64,000 nucleotides of DNA, taken from assembly GCF_018327705.1 (NCBI RefSeq), contig NZ_BNEM01000002.1, positions 4,092,001 through 4,156,000 on the forward strand, in the 5' to 3' direction. The notes below the pieces were generated by a model. That model saw nothing but the letters and a program-made list of their open reading frames with translations. It was not told the DNA's origin and made no database searches. Both the position numbers and the translations under genes were made by a program. Numbering within the stretch: position 1 is the first letter of the stretch; the number at the start of each line of letters is the position of its first letter. The stretch comes from Catellatospora sp. TT07R-123 (GTDB taxonomy: Bacteria; Actinomycetota; Actinomycetes; Mycobacteriales; Micromonosporaceae). This document shows positions 18,253-28,500 of this stretch, in pieces.

Positions 18253-19302
18253 GTGGTGGCGTTCTTCGATCGCGTACAGCGGATGGCCGATGCGGTCACG
18301 GCCCGGTATGAAGGATCCGTGATGTGGGCCCGCAAGCGCTCCGCCGCGTTCGACCACCTGTGGCGGATGAAGGAACGCTACGCCGACGTGCTGGCCGGCC
18401 GCCTCGCCGCGGCCATCGCCTACTACGCCTTCTTCGCCACCTTCGCCCTGGCCATGGTGGTGTACGCCGTCCTGGTCAAGGTCTTCTCCGGCAACCCGGA
18501 CCTGGTCCACGACGTCGACCTCTTCCTCACGCACTACTTCCCGACCATGGACACCGAGCAGCTCAAGACCGCCGCCACCTCGATCGGCTGGGTCGGTCTG
18601 GTCAGCCTGGTGCTCGCCGGGATCGGCTGGGTCGACGCGTGGCGCTCGTCCCAGCGCGCCATCTGGGGGCTCGACCAGCACCCGGGCAACTTCCTGGTGC
18701 TGCGGCTGACCGACCTGAGCATGCTGCTCGCGCTGGGCCTGCTGCTGGGCGTCTCCATCACCGCCGTCGACCTGCTCGGCCGCCTGGTGGACCGGCTCTC
18801 CGACTGGTCGGTATGGGTCAACGCCGGCGCCTACGCCCTGGCCCTGCTCGTCAACGCCATGATCGGTTTCGCGCTGATGACCACGCTGCCCCGGGTGCAC
18901 ATGACGCCCAAGCGGCTGCTGCCCGCCGTGGGCATCGTCAGCGTCGGCATCACGCTGCTCAACGAGTTCGGCCGCTTCTTCGTCCAGCGCACCCAGAACA
19001 ACGTCGCGTACGTCGCCGTCACCGCCGCGGTCGGTCTGCTGCTGTACCTGTACCTGTTCAACCAGATCGTGCTCTGGGCCGTCTCCTACGCCGCCACCTC
19101 CGCCAAGGGCAAGGTCTTCGACCTCGCCTGGGGGCGGCCGCGCAAGCACCACCTGGACTGGGTTCCGCCCGGCGACGCCGCCTCGGTCACCGCCGCCGAG
19201 GCGGCCGGTGACACCGCGGCAGGGGACGAGCTGGAGGGCGTGGACGACTCCGACGCGCCGGTACGGCCGAAAGCGCCCCAGAATCAGAACGAGCACCGAT
19301 GA
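18253..19302 (+). CDS. YihY/BrkB family membrane protein
   Basis: Inner-membrane protein of 349 residues with about six helices, of the YihY (UPF0761) family formerly called ribonuclease BN/BrkB. The family pattern AGRLAAAIAYYAFFATFALA is at the first helix and RTQNNVAYVAVTAAVGLLLY near the last. The C-terminal 60 residues are hydrophilic and acidic (AAEAAGDTAAGDELEGVDD), presumably cytoplasmic. GTG at 18253 follows TGAGGGC; a second GTG directly follows. Biochemical role is unresolved for the family. The Asp-rich gene starts 19 nt downstream, so the two are probably co-transcribed. Confidence 0.88.
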   Translation: MVAFFDRVQRMADAVTARYEGSVMWARKRSAAFDHLWRMKERYADVLAGRLAAAIAYYAFFATFALAMVVYAVLVKVFSGNPDLVHDVDLFLTHYFPTMDTEQLKTAATSIGWVGLVSLVLAGIGWVDAWRSSQRAIWGLDQHPGNFLVLRLTDLSMLLALGLLLGVSITAVDLLGRLVDRLSDWSVWVNAGAYALALLVNAMIGFALMTTLPRVHMTPKRLLPAVGIVSVGITLLNEFGRFFVQRTQNNVAYVAVTAAVGLLLYLYLFNQIVLWAVSYAATSAKGKVFDLAWGRPRKHHLDWVPPGDAASVTAAEAAGDTAAGDELEGVDDSDAPVRPKAPQNQNEHR

Positions 19303-19321
19303 TGGTCGCGTGGGAGCACTC

Positions 19322-19759
19322 GTGACGCTGGAGCTGCCTGCGGGATCGCCGCAGCTCGACCTTCCCTGGATCATCACCTTCGGGCCGCTCGACGACGAGG
19401 AGGAGTGGGAGCCGGTCGTCTGCGGGCCGTACGAACGCGCGCACGCGCTCGCCCTCGCCCAGCACGTCGTGGCCGACGAGGACCTGATGGCGGTCGTCGA
19501 ACCGCTGCTGCCCGCCACGTCGATCGAGCAGATCAACGGTGAGATCGCGGTCGCGCGGCGGCTGGCCGCCGAAGCCGCGGACGAGATCGACGAGATCGAC
19601 GACGCGCTCGACGACGACGCCGAGCACGACCATGACCATGACCACGATCACGACCATGAGCACGATGAGGACGAGGACGGCCACGCCGCCCCCGAGCCGC
19701 CGACCGAGGCCGAGCTCAAGGCCGCCTTCGCCCGCATCTCCGCCCGCCTGACCGCCTGA
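19322..19759 (+). CDS. Acidic protein with Asp/His-rich tract
   Basis: Unrecognised protein of 145 residues, no signal peptide or membrane helix. The N-terminal 80 residues look like a compact domain (LDLPWIITFGPLDDEEEW, then ERAHALALAQHVVADEDLM). Then comes an acidic helix and a tract of alternating His and Asp, AEHDHDHDHDHDHEHDEDED (about residues 100-119), before a short helical tail. The His/Asp tract could bind Ni, Zn or Co. GTG at 19322 is chosen because GGGAGC lies 6 nt upstream. It directly follows the YihY gene and probably shares its transcript. Confidence 0.75.
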   Translation: MTLELPAGSPQLDLPWIITFGPLDDEEEWEPVVCGPYERAHALALAQHVVADEDLMAVVEPLLPATSIEQINGEIAVARRLAAEAADEIDEIDDALDDDAEHDHDHDHDHDHEHDEDEDGHAAPEPPTEAELKAAFARISARLTA

Positions 19760-19810
19760 CCGCCTGACCGCCCGACCGCCCGACCCCCTGCCGCCTCGGT
19801 GGCCGGACCC

Positions 19811-19889
19811 GTTTTACATTGACGCTGGCCTATCTAGAGGACGATTTTCCAAGATCTGTCTTCTAGATAGGCCAGCGTCTATTGAAAAC
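19811..19889. repeat. Palindromic repeat family B, complete copy 1
   Basis: Perfect 18-nt arms (19821-19838 and 19862-19879, core CTGGCCTATCTAGA), extended inward by four pairs including one G-T, and outward by GTTTT/AAAAC. The loop contains AAGATCTGTC, shared with the copy at 50696. It lies between the 3' ends of two convergent genes. Confidence 0.9.
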
Positions 19890-19964
19890 CGGGGTGGGCA
19901 GCGTCGGAGCGCAAGCCGGGGCACGTGCTCGGGACAGGTGCCCGGGGGCCGGGGCTCGGCAAGG

Positions 19965-20489
19965 TCAGCGGGTGCGCAGCCGGTAGTCGCGGATCGGCTC
20001 CCAGCGCCCCGTGCCCGTGTGCTCGTACCGGGTGAAGTGGTCGACGACGAAGCGGGCCGAGTAGTCCGCCATCCGCTCGAACACGTCGTCCAGCGCCGCC
20101 CCTGGCACATCGTGCCCCACCGTGACGTGCGGGTGGTACGGATGCGCCAGCTCCCGCCGCAACGGCCCCGTACGGATGGAGTCGGCCAGCCGCTCGCACT
20201 CCGCGATCCCCGCCGCCAGCGCCACGAAGACGACCTGGTTGACCGGCCGGAACGTGCCGGTCCCCCGCAGCTGGACCGCGAACGGCTCATTGGCGGCGGC
20301 GACCTTGCGCAGCAGCCGGTCGATCTTCCGGTCGAGCTCCGCCGAGGCGGGCAGCACGGTCGGGCCGAGCAGCGTGACGTGTGCGGGGATCAGCGCCGCC
20401 TGCGGGTCACCGGTCGAGGCACGGGCCGCGTCGAGCTCGGCCCCCCACGGCTGGGGAATGCCGACGGCGATACCGATCGTCCGTTCCAC
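19965..20489 (-). CDS. thpR: 2'-5' RNA ligase family protein (RNA 2',3'-cyclic phosphodiesterase)
   Basis: Protein of 174 residues with the two HxT motifs of the 2H phosphoesterase superfamily: HVTLLGP (about residue 49) and HPHVTVGHD (about residue 125). Bacterial members act on 2',3'-cyclic phosphates or ligate RNA; the cellular substrate is generally unknown. I chose GTG at 20489 because GGGAGGGAGG lies 6-7 nt upstream; longer frames to 20534 start inside a region without ribosome site. It lies 83 bp beyond the trpS stop on the same strand. Confidence 0.85.
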   Translation of the reverse strand: MERTIGIAVGIPQPWGAELDAARASTGDPQAALIPAHVTLLGPTVLPASAELDRKIDRLLRKVAAANEPFAVQLRGTGTFRPVNQVVFVALAAGIAECERLADSIRTGPLRRELAHPYHPHVTVGHDVPGAALDDVFERMADYSARFVVDHFTRYEHTGTGRWEPIRDYRLRTR

Positions 20490-20572
20490 GGTGCGCCTCC
20501 CTCCCACGTCAGGATCGGGCATGTCACCCGCCACCGGACCCGGTTCACCGAGCCTGGCGGCGGGCGGTCGTC

Positions 20573-23126
<2,554 letters not shown>

Positions 23127-23129
23127 CCG

Positions 23130-24149
23130 TCAGGCCGCCTCGGTGACCAGGACGGCCTCGCCGTCGACGCGCGCCGCCACCGGTTCCGGGTCGCTCACCT
23201 GCTCGACCTCCAGCACCGGCTCGGCGTGGACGACCCGGACCAGCGCCACCCGGCGGCCCTCCAGGGCGAGCACCGCCAGCTGGTAGCCGTCGAGGTCGGC
23301 GGTGTCGCCCGGCTGCGGCATCCGGCCCAGCGCGCTCATCAGGTAGCCGCCGACGGTCTCGTACGGCCCCGCGGGCAGGTGCACGCCGGTGCGCTCGGCG
23401 AAGTCGGCCAGGTTGATCATGCCGTCGACCTCGGCGGGCAGGCTGGGGCCGGTGGCCGTGGCCACGGGGGTCTCGTCGTACTCGTCGTGGATCTCGCCGA
23501 CGAGCTCCTCGATGAGGTCCTCCAGGGTGACGATCCCGGCGGTGCCGCCGTACTCGTCGACGACGACCGCGATGGTGTTGCGCTCGCGGCGCATCTCCGA
23601 CAGCGCCGCCAGCACCGGCTTGCTGCCGGGCAGCCGCTTGATCTCTCGGGCCAGCTCGCGCACCGGCCGGTCGGGGCGCTCGTCCCACAGCAGGTCGCGC
23701 AGGTGCACGAAGCCCACCACGTCGTCGTGGCTGCCGTCGGCGACGGGGAACCGGGTGTGCCCGGCCTCGCGCGCCTCGGTGACCGCCTCGGCCACCGTCA
23801 TCGCCGTGTCCAGGAACCACACCTCGGTGCGGGGCACCATCACCTCGCGCAGGTTGGCCGCCGACCGGGCCAGCGCCTTGCCGATGATGTGCCGCTCCTC
23901 CGGGGCCAGCGCCGTGTTCACGGCCACGAGCTGGCGCAGCTCAGCCTCGGTGATCTGCTCCCGGCCGACGGTCGCCGCCACTCCGAGCACCCGGTTGGTC
24001 CATCGGGTCAGCGCGTCTGCGGCACGGACGATGGCGGGGGCGACGGCGCGGGCGACCCGGCCGGGCGGGCGTAACCGGGGCTCCCGTCGGCGCGGTTCGC
24101 GACCAGCGCTCTCCCGCGACACCGGGCTGTTCTGCCGAGGCACTGCCAT
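23130..24149 (-). CDS. CorC/HlyC-like CBS-domain protein lacking the DUF21 membrane domain
   Basis: Protein of 339 residues. A pair of CBS domains (about 95-220; LREVMVPRTEVWFLD, then NTIAVVVDEYGGTAGIVTLE) and a C-terminal CorC_HlyC transporter-associated domain (about 240-320) are clear. Normal members of this hemolysin/CorC family have about 150 residues with three or four membrane helices (DUF21/CNNM) before the CBS pair. Here only a basic, Pro/Arg-rich leader and a weakly amphipathic helix are present, so the protein should be cytosolic or peripheral. ATG at 24149 has TACGAT six bases upstream, a leaderless arrangement. It converges on the sigma gene with a three-base gap. Confidence 0.85.
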   Translation of the reverse strand: MAVPRQNSPVSRESAGREPRRREPRLRPPGRVARAVAPAIVRAADALTRWTNRVLGVAATVGREQITEAELRQLVAVNTALAPEERHIIGKALARSAANLREVMVPRTEVWFLDTAMTVAEAVTEAREAGHTRFPVADGSHDDVVGFVHLRDLLWDERPDRPVRELAREIKRLPGSKPVLAALSEMRRERNTIAVVVDEYGGTAGIVTLEDLIEELVGEIHDEYDETPVATATGPSLPAEVDGMINLADFAERTGVHLPAGPYETVGGYLMSALGRMPQPGDTADLDGYQLAVLALEGRRVALVRVVHAEPVLEVEQVSDPEPVAARVDGEAVLVTEAA

Positions 24150-24155
24150 CTGCGC

Positions 24156-24161
24156 ATCGTA
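24156..24161 (-). promoter_or_regulatory. -10 box of the CBS-domain gene, leaderless
   Basis: On the minus strand TACGAT (24161-24156) lies six bases before the ATG at 24149, and no ribosome site is seen. Transcription would begin at the start codon, which also supports the short N-terminus of this protein. Confidence 0.5.
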
Positions 24162-24173
24162 TCTCTGTTATCG

Positions 24174-24193
24174 GCGCCCGCCTTCGCGGGCGC
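24174..24193. repeat. Short hairpin repeat shared with the 9.6-kb element
   Basis: GCGCCCGC (24174-24181), loop CCTC-like tetranucleotide CTTC, GCGGGCGC (24186-24193): the exact reverse complement of the third hairpin at 9670-9689. A looser relative (GCCCGC/GCGGGC) is at 36258-36277. Probably a small dispersed palindrome. Confidence 0.6.
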
Positions 24194-24231
24194 GGCGACC
24201 GATCGTGGTCGTCCTGCCGCGCGAATTCGAC

Positions 24232-24270
24232 CGTGTGTGAGCTTGTTGTGTTCTGTTGGAATGTGGTGGG
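24232..24270 (+). promoter_or_regulatory. GT-rich promoter/operator region upstream of galE
   Basis: A stretch rich in G and T with repeated TTGTTGTG/TGTTCTGTTGG elements, clearly unlike its GC-rich surroundings. Such TGTT-rich half-sites are typical of DeoR/GlpR-type operators, so this may control galE-galK. No regulator gene is adjacent, so the link is inference. Confidence 0.3.
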
Positions 24271-24339
24271 ATGACAGGACCGTCGGCGTGATCCGACGCG
24301 GCAACTAGGCTTCGACGGACGGCATCGGGAAGGGCGCAT

Positions 24340-25314
24340 ATGAAGTTACTGGTCACCGGGGGCGCGGGATACGTCGGCAGCGTGGTGGCACGGCTGCTGC
24401 TCGACGCGGGACACGAGGTGGTGGTGCTGGACGACCTGTCCCGCAACGACGCCTCGCAGATCCCGGCCGAGGCCGCGTTCGTGCAGGCCCGCGTGCAGGA
24501 GGCGGCGACCGTGCTCACGCCCGGGTCGGGCTTCGACGCCGTGCTGCACTTCGCCGGGCTCATCGCCGCCGGGGAGTCGATGGCCCACCCGCAGTGGCAC
24601 TGGGAGGCCAACACCATCGGGTCGCTGGCCCTGCTGGAGGCGATGCGCGCCGCCGGCGTGCCGCGGCTGGTCTTCTCGTCGACCGCCGCCACCTACGGCA
24701 ACCCGTCGGAGCTGCCGCTGACCGAGAACGCGATCACCAAGCCGGTGAACACGTACGGCGCGACCAAGCTCGCCGTCGACATGGCCATCAGCTCGTACGC
24801 CCACGCCTACGACCTCGCCGCGGTCAGCCTGCGCTACTTCAACGTGGCCGGGGCCCTGGTCCGCCCGGACGGGTCCATGCTCGGCGAGCGCCACGACCCG
24901 GAGACCCACCTGATCCCGATCGCGCTGGAGGTGGCCGCCGGAAAGCGCGAGAAGCTCCAGGTCTTCGGCGACGACTACCCGACCCCCGACGGCACCTGCG
25001 TCCGCGACTACATCCACGTCGCCGACCTGGCCGAGGCGCACCTGCTGGCCCTGGACGCCGCGCGCCCCGGCGAGCACCGCGTCTACAACCTCGGCAACGG
25101 CACCGGCTTCTCCAACCGCCAGGTCGTCGACGCCGTACGCGCCGTGACCGGGCACCCGGTGCCGGTGGAGATGGCCGCGCGCCGCCCCGGCGACCCGGCC
25201 GAGCTGGTCGCCTCCTCCGAGCTGGCCCGCACCGAACTGGGCTGGGTCCCCGCCCGCCCCGACCTGCACGGCATCGTCGCCGACGCGTGGACCTTCTTCC
25301 GGAGCAACTCGTGA
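24340..25314 (+). CDS. galE: UDP-glucose 4-epimerase
   Basis: Short-chain dehydrogenase-fold enzyme interconverting UDP-glucose and UDP-galactose with bound NAD, 324 residues. The N-terminal Rossmann motif reads VTGGAGYVGSVVARLLLDAG, the catalytic Tyr-x3-Lys is YGATKLAVD, and Ser/Thr of FSSTAATYGN completes the triad. ATG at 24340 follows GGGAAGGG. galK overlaps its last codons, so both are translated together. Besides the Leloir pathway it supplies UDP-galactose for envelope glycans. Confidence 0.95.
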   Translation: MKLLVTGGAGYVGSVVARLLLDAGHEVVVLDDLSRNDASQIPAEAAFVQARVQEAATVLTPGSGFDAVLHFAGLIAAGESMAHPQWHWEANTIGSLALLEAMRAAGVPRLVFSSTAATYGNPSELPLTENAITKPVNTYGATKLAVDMAISSYAHAYDLAAVSLRYFNVAGALVRPDGSMLGERHDPETHLIPIALEVAAGKREKLQVFGDDYPTPDGTCVRDYIHVADLAEAHLLALDAARPGEHRVYNLGNGTGFSNRQVVDAVRAVTGHPVPVEMAARRPGDPAELVASSELARTELGWVPARPDLHGIVADAWTFFRSNS

Positions 25315-26396
25315 GCGCCGTCGACAGCGGCGTGTGGGCCGCCCCGGGCCGGGTCAACCTGATCGGCGAGCACACCGACTACTGCGACGGCTTCGTGCTG
25401 CCGTTCGCGCTGCCGCACCGCACCGAGGTGACGGCCGTCCGGCTGGACCGCCCGGAGTGGACCGTGTCCAGCTCGCTGACCGGCGAGACGGTCACCTTCG
25501 ACCTGAGCGAGCCGGTGACCGGCTGGGCGGCGTATGTCGCGGCCGTCGTGTGGGCACTGCGCGACGCCGGGTACGACGTGCCCGGCGCGCGCCTGGACAT
25601 CGTCTCCGACGTCCCCGGCGGCGCCGGGCTGTCCTCGTCGGCGGCGCTGGAGTGCGCGGTGCTGTCGGCGCTGGCCGACCTCGGCGGCCTCGACCTGCCC
25701 GTGGCGCGGCGGCCGAAACTGGCCCAGCGCGCCGAGAACGCGTACGTCGGCATGCCCTGCGGGGTCATGGACCAGTCGGCCTCGACGCTGTGCCGGGAGG
25801 GCCACGCGCTGTTCCTGGACTGCCGCTCGATGGCCGTGGAGCACATCCCGCTCGACCTGGCCGGCCAGGGCCTGGCCATCCTGGTCATCGATTCGCGCGC
25901 CCCGCACCAGCTCGTCGACGGCGAGTACGCCGCCCGCCGCGCCGCCTGCGAGAAGGCCGCCGAGATCCTGGGCGTGCCCGCCCTGCGCGACGCGACCCTG
26001 GCCGACCTGTCCCGGTTGGACGATCCGCTGCTGGTGCGCCGCGCCCGCCACATCGTCACCGAGAACGACCGGGTCCTGTCCACCATCGAGCTGCTGCGGG
26101 AAGGCCGCGTCCGCGAGATCGGCCCGCTGCTCACCGCCTCGCACGCCTCGATGCGCGACGACTTCGAGATCACCGTGGCCGAAGTGGACACCGCGGTCGA
26201 GACCGCCCTGGCCGCGGGGGCGTACGGCGCCCGCATGACCGGTGGCGGCTTCGGCGGCTGCGTCCTGGCGCTGGTCGACGCCGACCGCGCCGACACCGTC
26301 GCCGCCGCCGTCACGGCGGCGTTCGCGGCGAGCGGGTTCGGCCCCCCGCACTGCTTCCCCGTCACCCCCGCCCCCGGGGCGACCCGCCTCTCCTGA
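25311..26396 (+). CDS. galK: Galactokinase
   Basis: GHMP kinase phosphorylating galactose at C1 with ATP, 361 residues. All three family motifs are present: APGRVNLIGEHTDY (substrate), DVPGGAGLSSSAALE (ATP loop) and ARMTGGGFGGCV. GTG at 25311 overlaps the galE stop as GTGA and has GGAG seven bases upstream. galT, usually in the same operon, is absent from this window. Confidence 0.95.
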   Translation: MSAVDSGVWAAPGRVNLIGEHTDYCDGFVLPFALPHRTEVTAVRLDRPEWTVSSSLTGETVTFDLSEPVTGWAAYVAAVVWALRDAGYDVPGARLDIVSDVPGGAGLSSSAALECAVLSALADLGGLDLPVARRPKLAQRAENAYVGMPCGVMDQSASTLCREGHALFLDCRSMAVEHIPLDLAGQGLAILVIDSRAPHQLVDGEYAARRAACEKAAEILGVPALRDATLADLSRLDDPLLVRRARHIVTENDRVLSTIELLREGRVREIGPLLTASHASMRDDFEITVAEVDTAVETALAAGAYGARMTGGGFGGCVLALVDADRADTVAAAVTAAFAASGFGPPHCFPVTPAPGATRLS

Positions 26397-26419
26397 CGTC
26401 CCACGCGCCGTCGTCTGGG

Positions 26420-26479
26420 GCAGTTTCGGGGAAAGTGCTGGAATCTTGGCTTGGATTCCTGCAGTTTCCCCGAAACTGC
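26420..26479. repeat. Palindromic repeat family A, copy 2
   Basis: Arms 26420-26445 and 26454-26479 (26 nt, two mismatches) around TTGGCTTG, the same loop as copy 1. It lies 23 nt after the galK stop and 69 nt before the next start, the only copy between genes in the same direction. No other terminator is visible for galK. Confidence 0.9.
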
Positions 26480-26548
26480 ACCGATCTTCGGTCGGGTTGG
26501 GGATAGAGCGGCTGTCCGGGGTGGACACGGTGCGGCAGGATGCGCGGC

Positions 26549-27937
26549 ATGACGTCCCCGGAGCGCAACGCCTACCTGGACCAGGTCATCTCGCAGCAGT
26601 CGCAGCTGGAGCAGGACCTGCGTGTGAAGAAGCCGGCCGCGGCCCCGGCGCGCAGTGCCGGTGGCGGTGGTGGTGGCGGTGACGACACCAGCGGCCGGGC
26701 CCGGCGCGCGGCCGCCGACACGGCGATGACGCCGCCCACCGCGGTCGACGTACGCGTGACCGGGGTCGGGCCGTGGAAGACGGTGCTGGTGCCGCCCAAC
26801 GCGTTCGTGGTGCACACCCGGCGCGGCCACGCCCAGCCGCTGCACCTGGGGCTGGGCGTCTCGTTCCGCTACCGCTCGCGCACCGACTCGTACCTGGTGG
26901 TGCCGGGCACGATGCAGACGATCCTGCTCAACGCGTTCTGCATCTGCCGCGAGCTGCAGGGCGTGCTGGTCCAGGCGTACGTCCAGTGGATCGTGCAGGA
27001 CATCGCCACCGCTTACCGCAAGCTCGACTTCGGCGACGCCTCCGACCCGATGCGCCTGGTGAACCTCCAGCTCAAGGAGCAGGCCGAGGCGGCGATCAAG
27101 GACAAGGTCGCCACCATGAGCGTGCACGAGGTGCTCAGCGACAAGCAGCCCATCATCGAGGAGCTGACCGCCCGCCTGCGCGGTGTGGCCGAAGGGGCCG
27201 ACGACAGCGACCACGGGCTGGGCCTGCGCATCGTCACCGTGCAGATCAAGGAGGCCGTGGTCACCTCGGCCCGGCTGTGGGAGAACCTGCAGAAGCCGTT
27301 CCGCTCCGAGCAGAGCCAGCTCGCGCGGCTGGCCGAGCTGGGCGCGCAGGAGATCGTCACCGGCCGCGAGCTCGCCGCCGACCGGCTCGACCAGCTCCAG
27401 CGGCTGGAGAACGACCGGGAGCTGACCGACCTGCGGGCCCGCAACGCCGCCGCCGCGTTCGACCGCGACGCCGCCGAGAAGCTGCGCCGGGGCGAGCGCG
27501 AGCAGACCGACGCCCGCGCGCTGGCCACCGAGACCACCGAGACCACGCTGCACTCGCTGCGGCTGGAGCAGCAGCGGCACGAGCTGGAGGCCGAGGCCGG
27601 GCGGCTGCGCCTGGAGCTGGAGCAGACGCTGCAACGGCTCAAGCTCGACCACGAGCTGGCCGTGGCGCAGGCCCGTGCCGACACCGGGCACGCCACCGCG
27701 CTGCTGGAGCTGGAGCGCGAGCGGATGTCCCGCGAGATCGCCAACGACCGCTCCCCGGCCGCGGTGCAGGCCGAGCTGATCGCGAACCTGCCGCAGATCG
27801 TGGCGAAGCTGCCCAAGCCCGACGAGCTGCGCACCGTGAACCTCTCCGGCAGCGACCCGACGAGCCTGGCGGGCATCGTCACCGAGCTCACGGCCGCGAT
27901 CACCGCGATCCGCGCCGCCGTGACGTCCCGGGAATGA
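26549..27937 (+). CDS. SPFH/band-7 domain protein without a membrane helix
   Basis: Protein of 462 residues. A Gly-rich hinge (about 40-46) separates a short polar N-terminus from an SPFH-like domain (about 70-265, with VTGVGPWKTVLVPPNAFVV and AYVQWIVQDIATAYRKLDFG), followed by a long charged coiled coil (about 265-400, many ELE/RLE heptads) and a small C-terminal domain. Stomatin/flotillin relatives normally have an N-terminal membrane anchor; none is seen, so it may be a soluble or peripheral scaffold. ATG 26549 (with AGGATG upstream) and ATG 26540 are both possible starts. The following GNAT gene overlaps it. Function unknown. Confidence 0.75.
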   Translation: MTSPERNAYLDQVISQQSQLEQDLRVKKPAAAPARSAGGGGGGGDDTSGRARRAAADTAMTPPTAVDVRVTGVGPWKTVLVPPNAFVVHTRRGHAQPLHLGLGVSFRYRSRTDSYLVVPGTMQTILLNAFCICRELQGVLVQAYVQWIVQDIATAYRKLDFGDASDPMRLVNLQLKEQAEAAIKDKVATMSVHEVLSDKQPIIEELTARLRGVAEGADDSDHGLGLRIVTVQIKEAVVTSARLWENLQKPFRSEQSQLARLAELGAQEIVTGRELAADRLDQLQRLENDRELTDLRARNAAAAFDRDAAEKLRRGEREQTDARALATETTETTLHSLRLEQQRHELEAEAGRLRLELEQTLQRLKLDHELAVAQARADTGHATALLELERERMSREIANDRSPAAVQAELIANLPQIVAKLPKPDELRTVNLSGSDPTSLAGIVTELTAAITAIRAAVTSRE

Positions 27938-28374
27938 TCACCCGGGTCACCCCGGCCGATCCCGGATTCGGCGCGGTAGCCGAACTGTTCGACGCCTACC
28001 GCGCCCACTACGGCCGGCAGCGCGGGTTCACCGCGACCCGCCGCTGGCTACAGGACCAGGCCGCGGCCGGCTTCCGGGTGTACGCGGCGCGGGAACTCGG
28101 CCGCCCCGTCGGCTTCGCCACCGTGGCCACCGTGCCCGCGTCGCTGACGCTGGGCACGGTGTGGCTGCTGCGCGACCTGTGGATCGAGCCCGAGCACCGC
28201 GGCGCCGGGCACGCCCGCGCCCTGGTCGGCCACGTGATCGCCGAAGCCCGTACAGCGGGCGCCCGGCGCCTGTCACTGACGACCGAGCAGGACAACACCG
28301 CAGCCCAGTCCCTCTACCGCTCCCTGGGCTTCGCACCGGTCGAGGACTACCTGACCCTCAACCTGCCCATCTAG
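27934..28374 (+). CDS. GNAT family N-acetyltransferase
   Basis: Acetyl-CoA-dependent transferase of 146 residues. The acetyl-CoA binding motif A is LWIEPEHRGAGHARALVGHV, and the end LSLTTEQDNTAAQSLYRSLG is motif B. The substrate is unknown; the shape resembles small-molecule or N-terminal amino acetyltransferases. ATG at 27934 overlaps the SPFH gene stop as ATGA, with only a weak ribosome site, so translation should depend on the upstream gene. Confidence 0.9.
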   Translation: MITRVTPADPGFGAVAELFDAYRAHYGRQRGFTATRRWLQDQAAAGFRVYAARELGRPVGFATVATVPASLTLGTVWLLRDLWIEPEHRGAGHARALVGHVIAEARTAGARRLSLTTEQDNTAAQSLYRSLGFAPVEDYLTLNLPI

Positions 28375-28404
28375 CGCGCCCACCCGGCGAGAGGCGCGGC
28401 GAAT

Positions 28405-28463
28405 GCAGTTTCGGGGAAAGTGCTCGAATCCGGGCTGGGATTCGCGCACTTTCCCCGAAAGTG
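28405..28463. repeat. Palindromic repeat family A, copy 3
   Basis: Arms 28406-28430 and 28439-28463 (two mismatches in 25) with loop CGGGCTGG, which differs from the loop of copies 1 and 2. It lies between the convergent GNAT and cysN genes, next to a separate terminator hairpin at 28475-28495. Confidence 0.85.
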
Positions 28464-28474
28464 TCGCTCAGAAC

Positions 28475-28495
28475 GTCCGGCCCGCCGGGGCGGAC
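28475..28495 (-). terminator. Terminator hairpin after cysN
   Basis: GTCCGGCCC (28475-28483) pairs with GGGGCGGAC (28487-28495), one mismatch, loop GCC, six bases after the cysN stop on the minus strand. Confidence 0.5.
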
Positions 28496-28500
28496 CCGCG

